Source: Manis javanica (taxonomy: Eukaryota; Chordata; Mammalia; Pholidota; Manidae). Taken from it: a DNA stretch of 64,000 nt. The notes below the pieces were generated by a model. It did no database searches and was not told where the DNA came from. It was given only the letters and a program-made list of their open reading frames with translations. Shown in pieces: positions 11,352 to 23,900 of the stretch. The DNA is taken from the NCBI RefSeq assembly GCF_040802235.1, contig NC_133156.1:27919343-27983342 (forward strand), written 5' to 3'. Positions within the stretch are counted from its first letter, which is position 1; the number at the start of each line of letters is the position of its first letter. The position numbers and the translations under genes were made by a program.

Positions 11352-12360
11352 TGTGGGTAAAATTGAAACATTTACTTATGTCAGACGCGATGACTTGTGT
11401 GGACACAGCTACTGGACTTCTGGTTGCTTTTCCTACCTGTTACGCAGCAAGGATGGGTGCAGCAATTAGGAGTAAAATGGACATGGCCCTGGACATTTCA
11501 ACACATGGACCGGCAATGGCTGGCTTTTCTGGCACCTTGGGGAAAAGGCCTGGAAGCTGGCCTCCTGTGAATTCCTGTAATAACAGCAAATTGGCCCTGG
11601 ACAATCACGGTTATTTCCTTCTACAGTCTTTGTATCCTGGATGCACCCCCTGGCTGCAGCTGCCACGTGATGGCTGGAAGGGGCGAGGTTTGGACTTGAT
11701 CTGCATGGGACTTGGAACCTAGCTGAATCCTCTGGCTTGAGAATTATGATTATGTTGCTGTTGTCAAGAAAATAATGTTTAAAGAGAGGTTTGACTTTGT
11801 TCTAATGTTTGGTAGAAGTTTTGTGAGCAATCTAGTATGTTAGGAATGAGTAAACAAGTGTAGAAACGTGCTTTGTGCTTAGTGAGAGATTGTGCTGTGA
11901 AGCACATTTACTTAATCTGTATAGGCTGAATCCTCTGGTTTGAGGATTATCAAGATTTTATTGCTGTTGCTATTGCATGTTACTAGATTGGTCGGAAGAG
12001 GGGGATCGAGTAAATTGTAAGGCGAGATTTCTGGAAGGGTAGATTGTGGGTAAAATTGAAACATTTCCAGAATATCTCGCCTAGCTTTAGTATATCTGCA
12101 TATCAATAGGTGTTCAGAGGTGGAAAGAAGTATGGCTTTAGTGCATTTGCATCTTTCCTCAGGGGTGGAGAAGTTCATCGCCATGTCAGTGAGTAATTAC
12201 CTGGGCAACAGAGGGCTTATCTGTACCTGAGAGGTGGGGGCGGGGGGGCAGTGTGGTTGCTGCTTGAGCAAGAGAGATGGGCCAGATGGCAGTTTTGTAA
12301 GACCCTTTCACCCCAAAGAGCGTTTTGCGGTCAATTTCTTTGGTCACACTGAATCCATAG
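11352..12360 (+). mobile_element. Endogenous retrovirus remnant with probable 3' LTR
   Basis: A 22-base block beginning TGTGGGTAAAATTG occurs identically at 11352-11373 and 12045-12066, as two LTR starts would. Between them, one frame near 11385-11430 reads VDTATGLLVAFPT, the pattern that follows the first catalytic Asp of retroviral integrases. Another frame near 11480-11570 reads as a possible envelope-like stretch, and both frames are broken by stops and shifts. A second internal near-duplication lies at 11722-11768 and 11925-11975. The stretch from 12045 to about 12360 behaves like a solo-length LTR of about 315 bases, and its 3' edge is uncertain. The element is heavily deleted and non-functional. 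The family was not assigned. Confidence 0.55.
12045..12360 (+). repeat. Probable LTR of the retroviral remnant
   Basis: It starts with TG at 12045, contains a TATA-like stretch (TAGTATATCTGCATATC), and ends near CACTGAATCCA. The start is fixed by identity to the copy at 11352. The end is an estimate because no clear target-site duplication was found. Confidence 0.45.
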
Positions 12361-13059
12361 CAAACTTGCCCAGGCTGAAACCCATTGGCAAGATACTCAG
12401 ACTTGGAATCTGGGAGACAAGAAGCCTAGACTCCTAGTATTGTCCATTCCTAACTCTCAGGACACCAGGCTGCAGCCCAGAGGTTGGGTGAGGGACTACT
12501 CATGAGACCACAGCCCAGGCTGGGGTCTGTCCTAGAGCAGCAGGGAGAGCGCCTCGTCCTGGGGCAGAGGTGCAGGGGACAGGGCCACTCTGTGAGGGAT
12601 GGCGCCAGGGACTCTGTTAGCAAGGCTGGAGCCTGCTCCCGTGGTGTGGGAAGAAGCCCCCCTGAATTGTGAAAGCTGTTCTTGCATCCTCTGCAAATTA
12701 GCAAACCCATTTCTCTTTCTCCACCTAGAGCCCAAAACAAAGAGGGGCAGGAGGGGGCTTGGCCCTTTGTTAGGGGAAATTTATTAATATCCGAAATATG
12801 CAGCAGCCCTTCCCCTTCCCCCCCAATCAAAGCCTTTGCAAATACCTAGGCCTCGCATTTGAAAGGCCCTGGAGCTCTTTCATATGGCAAGGTCCTGCCC
12901 GGAGGGAGTAAAACTAGAGAATTCTTCCAGCCTGGGAAGCTCTTGGCTCCTCCCAAATCTGGTCCTCCAGCTCCACTTCGCCTGCAGGGGAGGCTGGGGA
13001 GTGGCTGGAGAGCAAAGGAGAATGCTGGTGTGTCCCTCTGTCCCAGGCCCTGCGTGCCT

Positions 13060-13150
13060 GGCTGGGTGACCTTGAGCGGCAAGTCTCTTCCCCTTGGTGG
13101 GTCTCAGTTTGTCCATGTGTAGAATGGGGGACTAGGAGGACTTTAAAGCC
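13060..13150 (+). repeat. MIR SINE fragment
   Basis: The MIR core is readable: GGCTGGGTGACCTTGAG, then GGTCTCAGTTTGTCCATGTG and AGAATGGGGGACTAGGA. Confidence 0.65.
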
Positions 13151-13346
13151 TTCCTCATCGTCGTCATCCTTCCTTAGCCATGCTGGCCCCCTCTGCCACA
13201 CAGAAACGGCAGGGTAAGCGTCAGAAGCCAGGCAGAGGCAGGAGACTCAGTCTCCTCCGTCCAGTGGGAGCTGGAGAGCCCTGTGCTGCCCGCATCGCGG
13301 CTCTCAGAGGTAAGAAGACAGGGGAAGGAGGGTGACCTCATTGGAA

Positions 13347-13352
13347 TTTATT
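13347..13352 (-). promoter_or_regulatory. SLC6A7: Probable SLC6A7 poly(A) signal
   Basis: The minus strand reads TTAATAAATTCC, giving a canonical AATAAA about 1.44 kb after the SLC6A7 stop. It is the first canonical hexamer downstream of the stop that I found. Further hexamers lie near 12780, 9283 and 8485, so the true end could be farther on. Confidence 0.5.
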
Positions 13353-14499
13353 AACAAACCAACAGAACACGGATAGGCTGGGAGACACCAGGAGAGAGAT
13401 GGGGTGCAGAGGGTGGCACAGCAGCGCGAGGGTGCCCTGCCCCTGGGGGGAGTGCCGCGCAGACCTGACCTGGCAGTTTCAATCTGCACCCTCATCTCTC
13501 AGGAGAGGAGGGCTCCAGGGCTGCCCCTTCTGTGCCTGGGACTGAAGGTGCCGCCGCCCTTGCCCTGCCTCCACCCTGTGCCGGGCCCAGGGTCCTACGT
13601 CCTGGCGCAGAGTGGGTGGCATCGGGAGCCGACGGCCCTCAGCGTGGATCGCCTCTGAGGCTCTTAGCTGCCCGGGCTGCCCACAGCCAAGGTAGGTTTT
13701 CCAGCAGGGCCCGGAGTGGGAGGAGACAAGGAGGCCAGGACCAGGCAGAAGGGTCCTGAGTGCGGCCCCTTGCCCCTGACGGCCAGGCCTCCCTGCACAT
13801 CAGCTGTGCACAGGGCTCCCTGCACCCACGGGAATGGGTCCAGAGAGGGAATTCATGGGCGCTTCCCAGAAAGGGGGGGTCCTCCCTCTTCTCCCTTACC
13901 CTGCACTGCCCTAGTTCTTGCCCATCCTCCACCCTGTCCCCTCTAATCCATCCTGCCCACTGACCCAAAGCCATAGTCTATGTAAAGTGCAACCAGATCA
14001 TGCAGGTCCCCTGCCCACCCCATATCCCCCTCCCCTCCCCTCACTCTTCATTCCCACCTGGACCCTGTTGTGACCTGGTGACCCCAGCTTCTCCCACCAC
14101 TCTCCCTGCTTCCAAGCATGTGTCCTCTGCCCAAGGCAGCCACCCCAGGGGAGGAGCAGGAGCTCTGACTTCCACACCTTGGCCAGGTCAGCTCCTGGCC
14201 CAGAGGCCCCCACCATGCCCTCTCTTCCTCTTGTCTCTCCAGATCTGCCCATCTTCCAGGGCCTTGGGGTCCCACCTCCTTCAGGAAACCCACAGGTTCT
14301 TCCCCCCACTTGCCTTGAGCCCTCCGTGCCCAGGGCCTCGCTAGCCTCGAGGGCCTTGAGACACCCTGAGTGTCCCTGCTCAGCCCAAGAGTCTGGCTTC
14401 AGTGCGGTGTGTGGAGCAGGTTCCCAGAGGGCAGGGAGGGGACCGGGCCCTGAACAGAGATGGGAGGTGGTGCCAGCTGGTCAGGAGCCTGGGGTCAGT

Positions 14500-14590
14500 C
14501 CCTTATGACGTGTGACCCTGGGAAGTCCCTCCTCCCTGGCCTCAGTCTATCCATGTGCAAAGCGAGGGCTGAACTAGGTGATTCTTAGCT
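14500..14590 (+). repeat. MIR SINE fragment
   Basis: The MIR core is readable on the + strand: TGACGTGTGACCCTGGGAAG, CCTGGCCTCAGTCTATCCAT, then GAACTAGGTGATTC. It lies antisense within the SLC6A7 3'UTR. Confidence 0.6.
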
Positions 14591-14787
14591 TTGAGTGGGT
14601 CTGTGTGTATGAGTGTGAGGGGTGGGCAGACAGAGGTTTCAGGAGAAGCAGAGCCACAAAGAGGGACTTGCACTGGGCACCGGCATCACCACGGCAACCT
14701 CCCACAGCCTTGGGCTTCCCAGAACCCCAGAAGGCAAGGCTGTCCTCTGTGGCTGGAGCAGGGCCTTCTGTCCACCTGCCTCCTGTC

Positions 14788-14997
14788 TCACATCATGGAC
14801 TCCTCCTCCTCAGCGATCTCGCGGTCCACTTCGATAGCAGTGTTCTCAAAGCTGGTGATGCCCCCGTACTTGCGCATGTGCACCATCAGTGGTTTGGGTG
14901 ACTGGCTCCCGGCGAGGGTGGCCACGTACGTGCCCGTCCGGTTCTCTTCCAGGGACGGGCCCCAGTCCATGGCCGGCCGGCTGGCCTGCTGGAGCCG
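14788..14997 (-). CDS. SLC6A7: SLC6A7 coding exon 14 (C-terminal tail, stop)
   Basis: This exon encodes residues 568-636 and the TGA stop at 14788-14790. The acceptor CTGCAG precedes the Arg codon at 14995-14997, in phase 0. It is the cytoplasmic tail, beginning [12 protein letters not shown] and ending in a cluster of glutamates and two methionines. Confidence 0.97.
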   Translation of the reverse strand, partial: RLQQASRPAMDWGPSLEENRTGTYVATLAGSQSPKPLMVHMRKYGGITSFENTAIEVDREIAEEEESMM

Positions 14998-17900
14998 CTG
15001 CAGCAGAGCAACGACAGCAGTGAGGATGGCCAGAGCCGTGGAGTGCTTCTGGGGCCAGATGCTCAGCCAGGGCACTTCTACATCACCTGGGTTGGTCCTG
15101 CAACAAGCCCGGGGATGGGGCCCTAGGATGTCCCCAAGGGAGTGAACCACAAGCCTGGATGAGAATCCTGCTCTGCCTCTCACCAGCTGGGTGGCCTTTG
15201 GGCACAGAATTTAAGTTCCTGCTCTCTGCTTCCTCAGCTGTGACTTGGGAATCCTGATGCCCTCACAGGGTCACTGTGAGGCACTGAGGTGGGCCACTTA
15301 ACAGAGTGCTGGGACCAGGAGAAGCCCCCGAGGTGGTGGCTATTGTTACGATTACATGACAGCCAATCCAGGAGCCCACCCAAGTCCCTTTCTTCAATGC
15401 CAAGTCCTGAGGAGCCCAGAGCTTTGGGAAAGAGCCAGGAGCCGGGAGAACTGAGGTGGGGACTGTCGGTGACCTCCCAGGCATCCGATGTTCAGCCTCG
15501 CTCTGACTCTGACCTTCCCCTCTCCAGGCCCCAGTTCCCATGGGAGGAGGGAGCTGACTAAGGGAATGACGGAGCCTGTGCATTCCAGAGCTCCCTCTTT
15601 CTCACACCGCACTCCCAGCACCCCCTGCCTGCCCTGCCCATGAGAGGAGGCCTCACCCTTCAGGGAGGAAAGATGGCCAGCACTCAGTGGAGCTCTCCGG
15701 GTGCAGAGTTAAGGGGGGTAATGTGTGCACTGCCCCGGCCCAGGGCCTGGTGGGGTCCCATACTCAAGAGGGGGGTCACTTACTGAACTATACTGAAAGC
15801 ATGCTACCCCACTGCTCAGAAACCTGCCCCTGGGAATGAGATTCAAGTGCTCACCATGGCCTCCACGCCTGGCTACTGTCTGCCCCCCTGAGGTCAGCTC
15901 CAGCCACTCTCCCTCCACCCACCCAGTCTCATACCTCCTTGCTGTCCTCAAACATGACAGCTCCTCTGCCTCAGGGCCTTTGCCCTGATTGTTCTTCTGC
16001 TTGGAATGTCCTTGCTTAGATACAAATAAGCCTGGCCAGGTCTCTGTCATCTCCTCAGGCCTTCTGTGGCCACGCTGGCTAAAAAACTATCCTTCATCAC
16101 TATTCCTACAGTCTTGGTTTCTGTTGTTTTTTAGAAGTATAGCACTTACCACTATCTTTATGGGTTTTGTTTCTCTCATTAAAATACAAGCTCTCTGAGA
16201 GCAAGGACTTAGATTTGTTTCTAGCTTAACACTGGCACCTAATCTAGTTCTTCTCAATCTGAGAGCTGTCGATGTTGTGGTCTGGAGAGTCCCTGTGTGG
16301 GAGCGTTGTGAATGCTGGAGGAAGCCCAGCAGCATCCCTGACCTCTCCCCACCAGATGCCTGCAGCATGGTCCCAGCAACCCTCTCTTCTTGTGACAATC
16401 AAAAATGTCACCAGACAATGCCAAGTGTCCTCTGAGGGCAAAACACCCCAGTGAGAGCTCCTGGCCTGGACCCGAGCATGCATCCATGTTCCCCTCTGTG
16501 CTAAGTGAGGCTTAGTTAATCCTTACAGGATCCCTGTAAGAGGCGTATTCCTATGTTTAGTAATGACCTGAAAAGTAGATGATCACAGACATGATCTGAA
16601 AGTAAAGTTCAGGGAGATTAGGTAAATTGGCCTAGGTCACACAGGTGGAAAGTGGTGGTGCTGGAGTTTGAGCCCAAACAGTCCGACTCCACCCTAAACT
16701 TTAAAAATACTCCACTTTCTACCTCTTACTGTAGTGACTATATTAACGAGCTTCTTTTCTGCTCACAGCTGCCCTGTGGATCAGTATCACTGTCCTCACT
16801 TAAAGGACAGAGAAAGCAAGATACAGAGATATGTGTTAACTTGCTTAGGGTCACACAGCCAGCCAGTGGCAGACCCAGCTTCCGACCCTCATGTGTCAGT
16901 GCTGGAAGCCCTGGGCTCTGAAGGTGCACTCCGGAGCTGGGCAGTGAGTCCTCGGCAGTGCTCACACCCCCTGCTCCTGGGCGTGGGCAGCTGCCTAGCA
17001 GGGCCGGAGGAAGGTGGAGCAAGGCTTGGTGGGGAGGAGCTTCTGGGGGCTGTAGCCCCACCTCTGAGCACCCACCCTCTCCTCCTTTCCCTTGCAGACA
17101 TCCTGGCTCTCAAGCAAGGAGACATTTCCTTTTTGTAGCACAGGTAGGGGTTCCTGAGGTTCAGAGAAGGCAAGGGGTTTGACCCCAGACACACAGCAGT
17201 TGGAGGTAGAACAGTGAGTGGACTCCAGGACTTCCCCGCGGTCTGGGCAGTGTAGCCACACCCACTTCTGCCAGGAAAGCACTCTGAGCCTTTCTCGGCC
17301 TGTAGTCATGAAGGTGGAATGGGGGACAGTGGGGCTGTATGCCAAGTGGGGACAGCAGTGTGCTAGTGGGCGGGGTGGAGCAGTGCAGCAGGTCCAGTTT
17401 GCAGCCAGTTTCAGTGGTGTAAATATTCCCACTCATGTCAAGTTCAAGCTATCAATGGTTTACCCACTGGCTCACAACATTGCTGAATATTTAGCAACTA
17501 GCTCTCATGAGTCAGCACTAGCTGGCTCCAGCATGTCTCTGCTGGGAGGTGTAGGGTGTGGGGGTGGGGGTCCCCAGGCTCTCTTTAGCCCTCGCACGCC
17601 CCCTTAGCCTCACCCACTCTGACAGCTGCTTGTCACCAGAGGACTCCACAACCACAGCCTCAGAAGTGGAGAGCTCAATGTACAGAAGGCACCCAGGCCA
17701 AGGAAGGAGCAGGACCTTACGTGCTCACACAGCGCCACAGCATGTGCACTGGCCCACAGAGGGTCCCTACTCTCCTCTTGAGGCCTGGAGAGTCCCACGC
17801 TATTCCCAGATCACCCACAGGCCACAGAAGGGCTCCCGGGTGCAGGAGGAGGGTGGTAGCCTACTTTCAGAGGTCCCTCAATGCTGCTTTCTGACACTGA

Positions 17901-20900
17901 GCTCCAAGGGGAGCTCTGGGCTAGTGACCCTAGTTCAAGTGCTGACCCCTGCCAGACTCACTGTGGGACCTTGGGCAAGTCTTTGTCCTTTCCCCAAGAT
18001 ACGTGGGCACTGGCCAACATCGGTGGTCTTTAGATTATGCTCCCCTCTCCATGTGGTATGAGGGGCCACAGGACAGGACGGTAGCCTCCGGAGCCCGCCT
18101 CAACCCAAGCAGGTCTGAGCTGATTCACAGTTCAGGTGGCCAGTTAGAAAAACTGTTCCTTAGGGCAAAAGGAAGCTGCACACTGCTGGATAAGGTGTTG
18201 CAGCAGCTGTCTCCTCTTACACCAGGTAGACCTGGGGCAGGGCCACAGGTCAGGAAGGCTGGGGGTAGACAGGGGTTGGGCAGACTCACCTCCCAGAGCG
18301 AGCCCTCCTCTCGGAGCACAGCCACCAGCATGCCAGCTGGGATCATGAGGCAGGACAGCAGGCCCATCAGGATGCCCAGCAGCTCTGCCCAGGCTGGGAA
18401 GCGGTAGCTGCCATACTCAGAGGGCTGGTACTTGACGATGCTGTACACCAGCAAGGCCTGCAGGTGGGGGGCTCCCGGCATCACTGTGGGCCTTGAGCAG
18501 GCCTCAGGGCTTTGGATAGCCCAGGTCTGAGCTACCTGAAGGCCTGAGATGCCCAGCCCAGAGCCACCCGGTGTCTCAGACAGCCCAGTCCTAGGCTGTA
18601 CGAACTTGAGATGGTCCACCTTTGGAGCCTCTGCAGGCCTGGGACAGTCCTGCTCTGAAGCACCCTAATCACTGCGATGACCTATCCCTCAACTATTCCA
18701 ACCCCAAGGCTGGGAAAGACAGCCTCAAGGCCCCAGCCCTAAGGACCTGAGCCCTGAGAAAGCCCCATCCATTGTGCCAACCAAACACAGGGCTAGCCTA
18801 GCACAGCTACAAAAGCTGGAGGTACCATGGGGGAGGGGAGGGGACCAGGATCCTGGTTCCCACCCAACCCCTCAGTCCTGAGCCCAGCCAGCAGCCCTCC
18901 CTCCCAGGCTCGGTTACCAGGAGTGTGGCCGGGGACAGGAACAGCCAGCAGGTCCTGAAGTAGAGGCCCGGCTTGAAGCCCAGCATCATGTGGATGTCCC
19001 GGCAGAACCTCTGGATGCCTGCACAGTGGAGGGGAGCAGAATAGTCCCACCCACAGGCCCCACAAGCACCAACAGCCCCTCCTCCACCCCAGCTGTCCCC
19101 TCCAGAAACCCTGGGCCTTGGGACCAGGGACCCAGTGCAGGGGCCTCCAGGAGAGACTCCCGTTTTCCCCCCAACCCCCTACTCCCATGGGGAGCCATGA
19201 CTCTGCCTCCCATGGCCGGTCTCACCATACACCCGGGTGACAGCGAGGCACGTGGTGATCACCACCACCATTAGCCCGAAGCTGGCACTGTAGTCATCCA
19301 GGAGGACCAGCCAGTACATGCCTCCCTGGAACACAAGTCGCAGCTCTGAGGCCCCTCACCCAGGCCTCGCTTCCTGCTGCAGGAGGTGAGCAGGAAGCAG
19401 CCAGGCCAGCAGGGGGAGCCACATGATGACGGGGTGACCTCTGTCTGCCTGATAAGCCCTTGACAGATGTCATCTCATTTGAGTCTTATGACAATCTTAG
19501 ATACAGACTCCATTTTATTGGTGAGCAAATAGGCCTGGGGAGGTGAAACTACCTGTCCTGAGGTCACTTAGCAAGTACAGGAGCAAGGCTTGAACCCAGG
19601 TCTTTTGGACTCCAAAGCCAGGACTCTGGGTCATAGGCCCAGCTGCCCTTGAAGGCCTGGGGTGGCTGAATTCTTCCCAAAGGGGAGCAAGGGGTGGCTC
19701 GGGGAGCGCTCAGCCTAGCCACAGTCACTACCGGCTGCTGCTTCAGCCTTGCCCGCCAACTACCTGCCACCCTGCAGTGCCACTCACGTCGGTGGTGAGC
19801 ACCAGCCCCATCAGGTACATGGCCACACAGATCAGCCCCGAGAACACAGCCTTCTTGGGACGCAGGTAGTATGGAAACTCATCCGTCACAGCTGTCACAA
19901 TGGTCTCCAGGAAGGCAAACTGTGGCGAGGAAAGGACAAGAGGGGTCAGGGTTCTGTCCCCACCACACACATGCACAAACACACACAGAGATGCACACAC
20001 ATACACGCTACACACCCACACACCCAGTCACCCACCTCACACATCAGACGCTCATCACATACATACATCACACACAGAAACCCAGACACATATACAGACA
20101 CACAGAGGCATGTGCACAAATACATCACACACATAGACTCCACTAGGCCCCCAGCGACACGAACGAGGCTCACCTGGCTGTCCAAGCCAAGGGTCAGCAG
20201 CATGAAGAAGAAAAGGAAGGACCAGAAGGGCGCCAGGGGCAGCATGGTCATGGCCTGTGGGTAGACAACAAAGGCCAGGCCGGGGCCTGGGCAGGGGCAC
20301 GCAGGGTCAGCGGCCTGGGGCACAAGACAGCCCCCACACACAGACGCAAATGCACACAGTCGCTTATACCTACTTGGGCATGTTAATTTAGCCAAATGCA
20401 GAGGTGTGCGTTAACTGCACACTTCCGACCCTTTCTCAACTCCTAGGACATAGGCTGGCATGTTGTCAGTGCTCGAACATAAGCTGATAAATGAGTTACT
20501 AATGAGTACAGGAATAAACATCAGACCAAATATAAATCTCATTTGAATACACTTCCGTACACAATCATTTGCATAATCCCCCTAACACACATACTGGACA
20601 CACATTGTCCCAAGACACATATTCACAGCATCATTTGAACCCTCAATTCATTTGCACGCAAGGCAAGGTACTAAGACGTGGCGAAACATGAGACAGTCTC
20701 ATATAGGAATCTTGATCTCCACACACGGGGTAACACATGCTCCTTTGCACACCCATCCCTTTGCATCTGGACATCCAGAGACAGCGAAGACACATTCACT
20801 TGTAGGGGCACACACTTGGCATATCCACCTATAACCTTGCCGGCCCACACATATGCTGGCTCGCCCAGTCTCAGCTGTGCCCGACACACACCCTCACCCG

Positions 20901-23900
20901 CCAGGGCCAGGCAGCCTGCCCACCTGCTTTGGCGACCTGGTCCACAGGCACACCCAGCTCCTGAGACATGTAGCCCAGCACAGAGAAGATGGCGAAGCCA
21001 GCCAGGATGCTGGTGATGGCATTGCCCAGGGTGACGATAAAGGTGTCCCTGCCGGGAGAAGTCCAGACGCAGGCCAGGGCGAGCTGGCCCTGGCGTCACT
21101 CCGTGAGGCCCACCCAGCCAGCCACTCCCCTCCCAGCTCTGGCCCCCAGGGTCTGGGAGGCTATACTGACCTGTAGATGTTCTGGTGAAATGTGTTGTAG
21201 GAAGCAAATGTGAGGAGACCCCCGAAGCCCACACCAAGGGAGTAGAAGATCTGAAGGGCAGCTTCGATCCACACCTGCGGCAGGGAGCAAACCCTGCTCC
21301 AGAACTTACACCGTGGTACTTGGGCAAGTCCCTTCCCCTTTCTGGACCTCAGTTTCCCCATCCAGGATCTAGATGGTCTCTAAGCTTGGTCCAGTTCTGA
21401 AGGAAGTAGTGTCTCATGTAAACTCCAGTAGATTCTCCTATTGACAGTAAGCCCATGAATGCCCTTTACTCCCTCCCTGGAGTCAGCGGGACCTGGCTTT
21501 GGACCCCAGCTCCACCACTTTCCAGCCGTATGGCTGAGCCAAGCTACCACATTGGTCTGCCCTCAGGTCCCTCATTTGTAGTGAGGGCACACTTGTAGGG
21601 TGGTGGTAAGGATTAAATGGCTGCATATATGCAGAGTGTCAGAGGACAGTCAGGCATAGTCCTCCATGAATAGGTAAGAAACGGGAGCTGTAGCATGGTT
21701 GCTTCTATTATTATTACTAATGCCCTCTTTGGAGTTTGGAGTCAAACAGAAGCAGGTTAGAATCCCAGGTCTGCCACTCCCTAGCCTCATGACCTTAAGC
21801 TTATCACTAACTCTTTTGGGCCTCAGTTTCTTCATCTGTATATAAAATGGGAGGATAATGTCTATTTCATAGGATTGTGAAGAATAATGAAAAGACAATG
21901 TTGAGCGCTGTGTCGAACACAATGCCTGGTACTGGGGGCTCACCATGTGGAAGATTCCTACCCCTGCCCTCTCTTTTTCCTGGGGAGCCTTATTTCCACT
22001 CTCTGGCTCTGGCCTGACCCCTCCTTCTACACCTCAACCCTGAGGGCCTCACCTTGGAAGACAGTAGGTGGTGGAACTGGGGGGTGAGATAGAACTGGAT
22101 GCCCTTCCAGGCCCCAGGGAGGGTGACTCCACGGACCAGCAGCATGAGCAGGATGAGGTAGGGGAACGTGGCCGTGAAATACACCACCTGGGAGATGGTA
22201 AACGGGGACGAGAGGCAGGGGTGGCCTTCTTTCTACCCTGTACCTCTTCCAGAAATCCCCGTGCTAGTAACTTGCCTCCCCAACCTTCAGGTAGCCCAGG
22301 CTGGGAACAGCCATCATCCGTGATGGTTCTCTTTCCCTCTCTCCCTCCCCCCGTCCAGACACCAATCCCATTAGCAAAGTCCTGTCACTGCTTCCCAAGA
22401 CCATCCCCAATCCATCCACTCTCTCCAGATCCACTGGTGTGGTGCGGCCACCGCTGCCCCCTGCCTGGAGGTCATGACAGTCCCTGCGCACTCCCCTGCC
22501 CACTTCCCCCCACTCCCCAGGGCTGACCTCAACGGACACTCCCACACTCCCCTCGCCAGCCGCTCCACACCCCTTCCCGCAGCAAACACCCCCAAGCCTC
22601 AAGCTCCTCACTGCCCAGGCCCGCACCCTGGACACTTCTCTTTCAAAAGGGTTTCTACCCTGTCTTTTTTAAAAAACTCTTTTCTTTCATGGTGCTGTTC
22701 CTTGTGGACAACACTTCTCAGCACTTTGCAGAGGAATGGGCTTTAATTTATAAACAATTGAGTAAACCCCTCAGAAGGTTTCCAAGTCCTTCATAACCTA
22801 AAGTGGGCATCTGCGGCTTTGTCTTCCCAGCACCTAGCTGGCCTTCAGGTCACAGTTCCCTGGCTTTCCCCAGCTGGGACTGACTCCATTCCCAGCTCCA
22901 GCAGTGGGCACATCACTTCAAGCAGAGCATTTCAAGAGCCAAGGACAGCATTCACTCTCCTGGCCACAGTGACTAGTATGTGAACCAGCTTACCCAGTGA
23001 GACTCAATTATAGGATTTTTGGTTGAAAACAGGGGCAAGGGAGAACCCTTCACTAAGTATGTAAGCTGTAAGCCTAGAGCTGCTAGGGGCAACCTCATGA
23101 AGAATGAAGCCTTAAAAGGAAAGCAATCTGGAGCAAAACATCGCTGAGACACCGAGAGAACCACATTTCTGACATCGGCAGAACCCCTAGATCCAGCCAT
23201 GCCTGAAGCACACATGGACTTTCCATTAAGTGTGACAGCTGGGTTTTGCATCTCAAAGAGCCCTGACTCATACACACACCCTCTGAGCATTCAACAGACA
23301 CTGCTGAGCCTCTTAAAAGTACCAAGCACTGGGCAAGGATACAAACTTAAAGAACAGGTATGTTTTGTCCTTGGCAAGTTTCTAGTCTAGTGACCCAGCC
23401 TAGCCACTGTCCATCCTTACTGCCACACCTTTTTCAGGCAGTGCTCCCCACTTCCCAATCCCCATGTCCTCTCCAGTCACCTTTCCCAGTTGATGTCTAT
23501 TCATTCTCTCAGTCAGTCTGTGCCCTGCCTCCTCCAGGAAGCCCTCCACCCCTCCCAGCCACAGGCCTCTACTCTAGGGCCTCCCAGGCTTCACCTTGCC
23601 CGAGGACTTCACACCCTTGAGGATACAGAGGAACACAATGACCCAGGCAAGCAGCAGGCAGAGGCAGAGGTTCCAGCGGATGTCCCCAGGGCTGCCGATA
23701 CCCTGGCTGCCTTGGATGTGGAGAACGTAGCGGCTGTGGAAGATGAAGGTCTGAGTGTCCTCTGGTTACTCTGCCACACTTCCCAGACATGCAGGAAAGC
23801 CATGGCTAGCAAGGAAGCAATTACTGTTATCATCAGCATCGCTGTTGACAGCTAGCATTTACTGAGCACTTCCTATTACCCACTGGGCTGGACAACACAA

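Larger units (their letters stand above)
5276..13330. other. Intergenic region between convergent CAMK2A and SLC6A7
   Basis: About 8 kb lies between the two 3' ends. It holds L2, MIR and MER5 fragments (listed separately), an endogenous-retrovirus remnant at 11352-12360, and an A/T-rich patch at 10600-10700. Minus-strand AATAAA hexamers occur near 8485, 9283 and 12780; these could serve as extended SLC6A7 ends but have no other support. I see no protein-coding exon here. Confidence 0.7.
13330..14787 (-). other. SLC6A7: SLC6A7 3'UTR (probable extent)
   Basis: The region lies between the SLC6A7 stop and the AATAAA at 13347-13352 and is GC-rich. It includes a MIR-like fragment at about 14500-14590. 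The far end is inferred from the poly(A) hexamer only. Confidence 0.5.
14998..18289 (-). other. SLC6A7: SLC6A7 intron 13
   Basis: This 3.3-kb intron separates the last two coding exons. It holds MIR, L2 and MER20 relics (15160-17230) and no coding sequence that I can recognise. Confidence 0.9.
21275..22052 (-). other. SLC6A7: SLC6A7 intron 6
   Basis: This 778-base intron is largely two + strand MIR copies (about 21480-21640 and 21730-21945) and a short MIR-like stretch near 21310-21360. Confidence 0.85.

Noticed and set aside
11081-11722. Open frame of 213 codons that includes the integrase-like motif, as a retained retroviral protein
   Set aside because: The motif covers only about 13 residues. 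The frame enters from unrelated upstream sequence and the rest is frameshifted, so it is a relic.
19960-20135. CA-rich repeats as a CRISPR-like or tandem gene array
   Set aside because: It is an imperfect dinucleotide microsatellite in a spliceosomal intron; there are no spacers.
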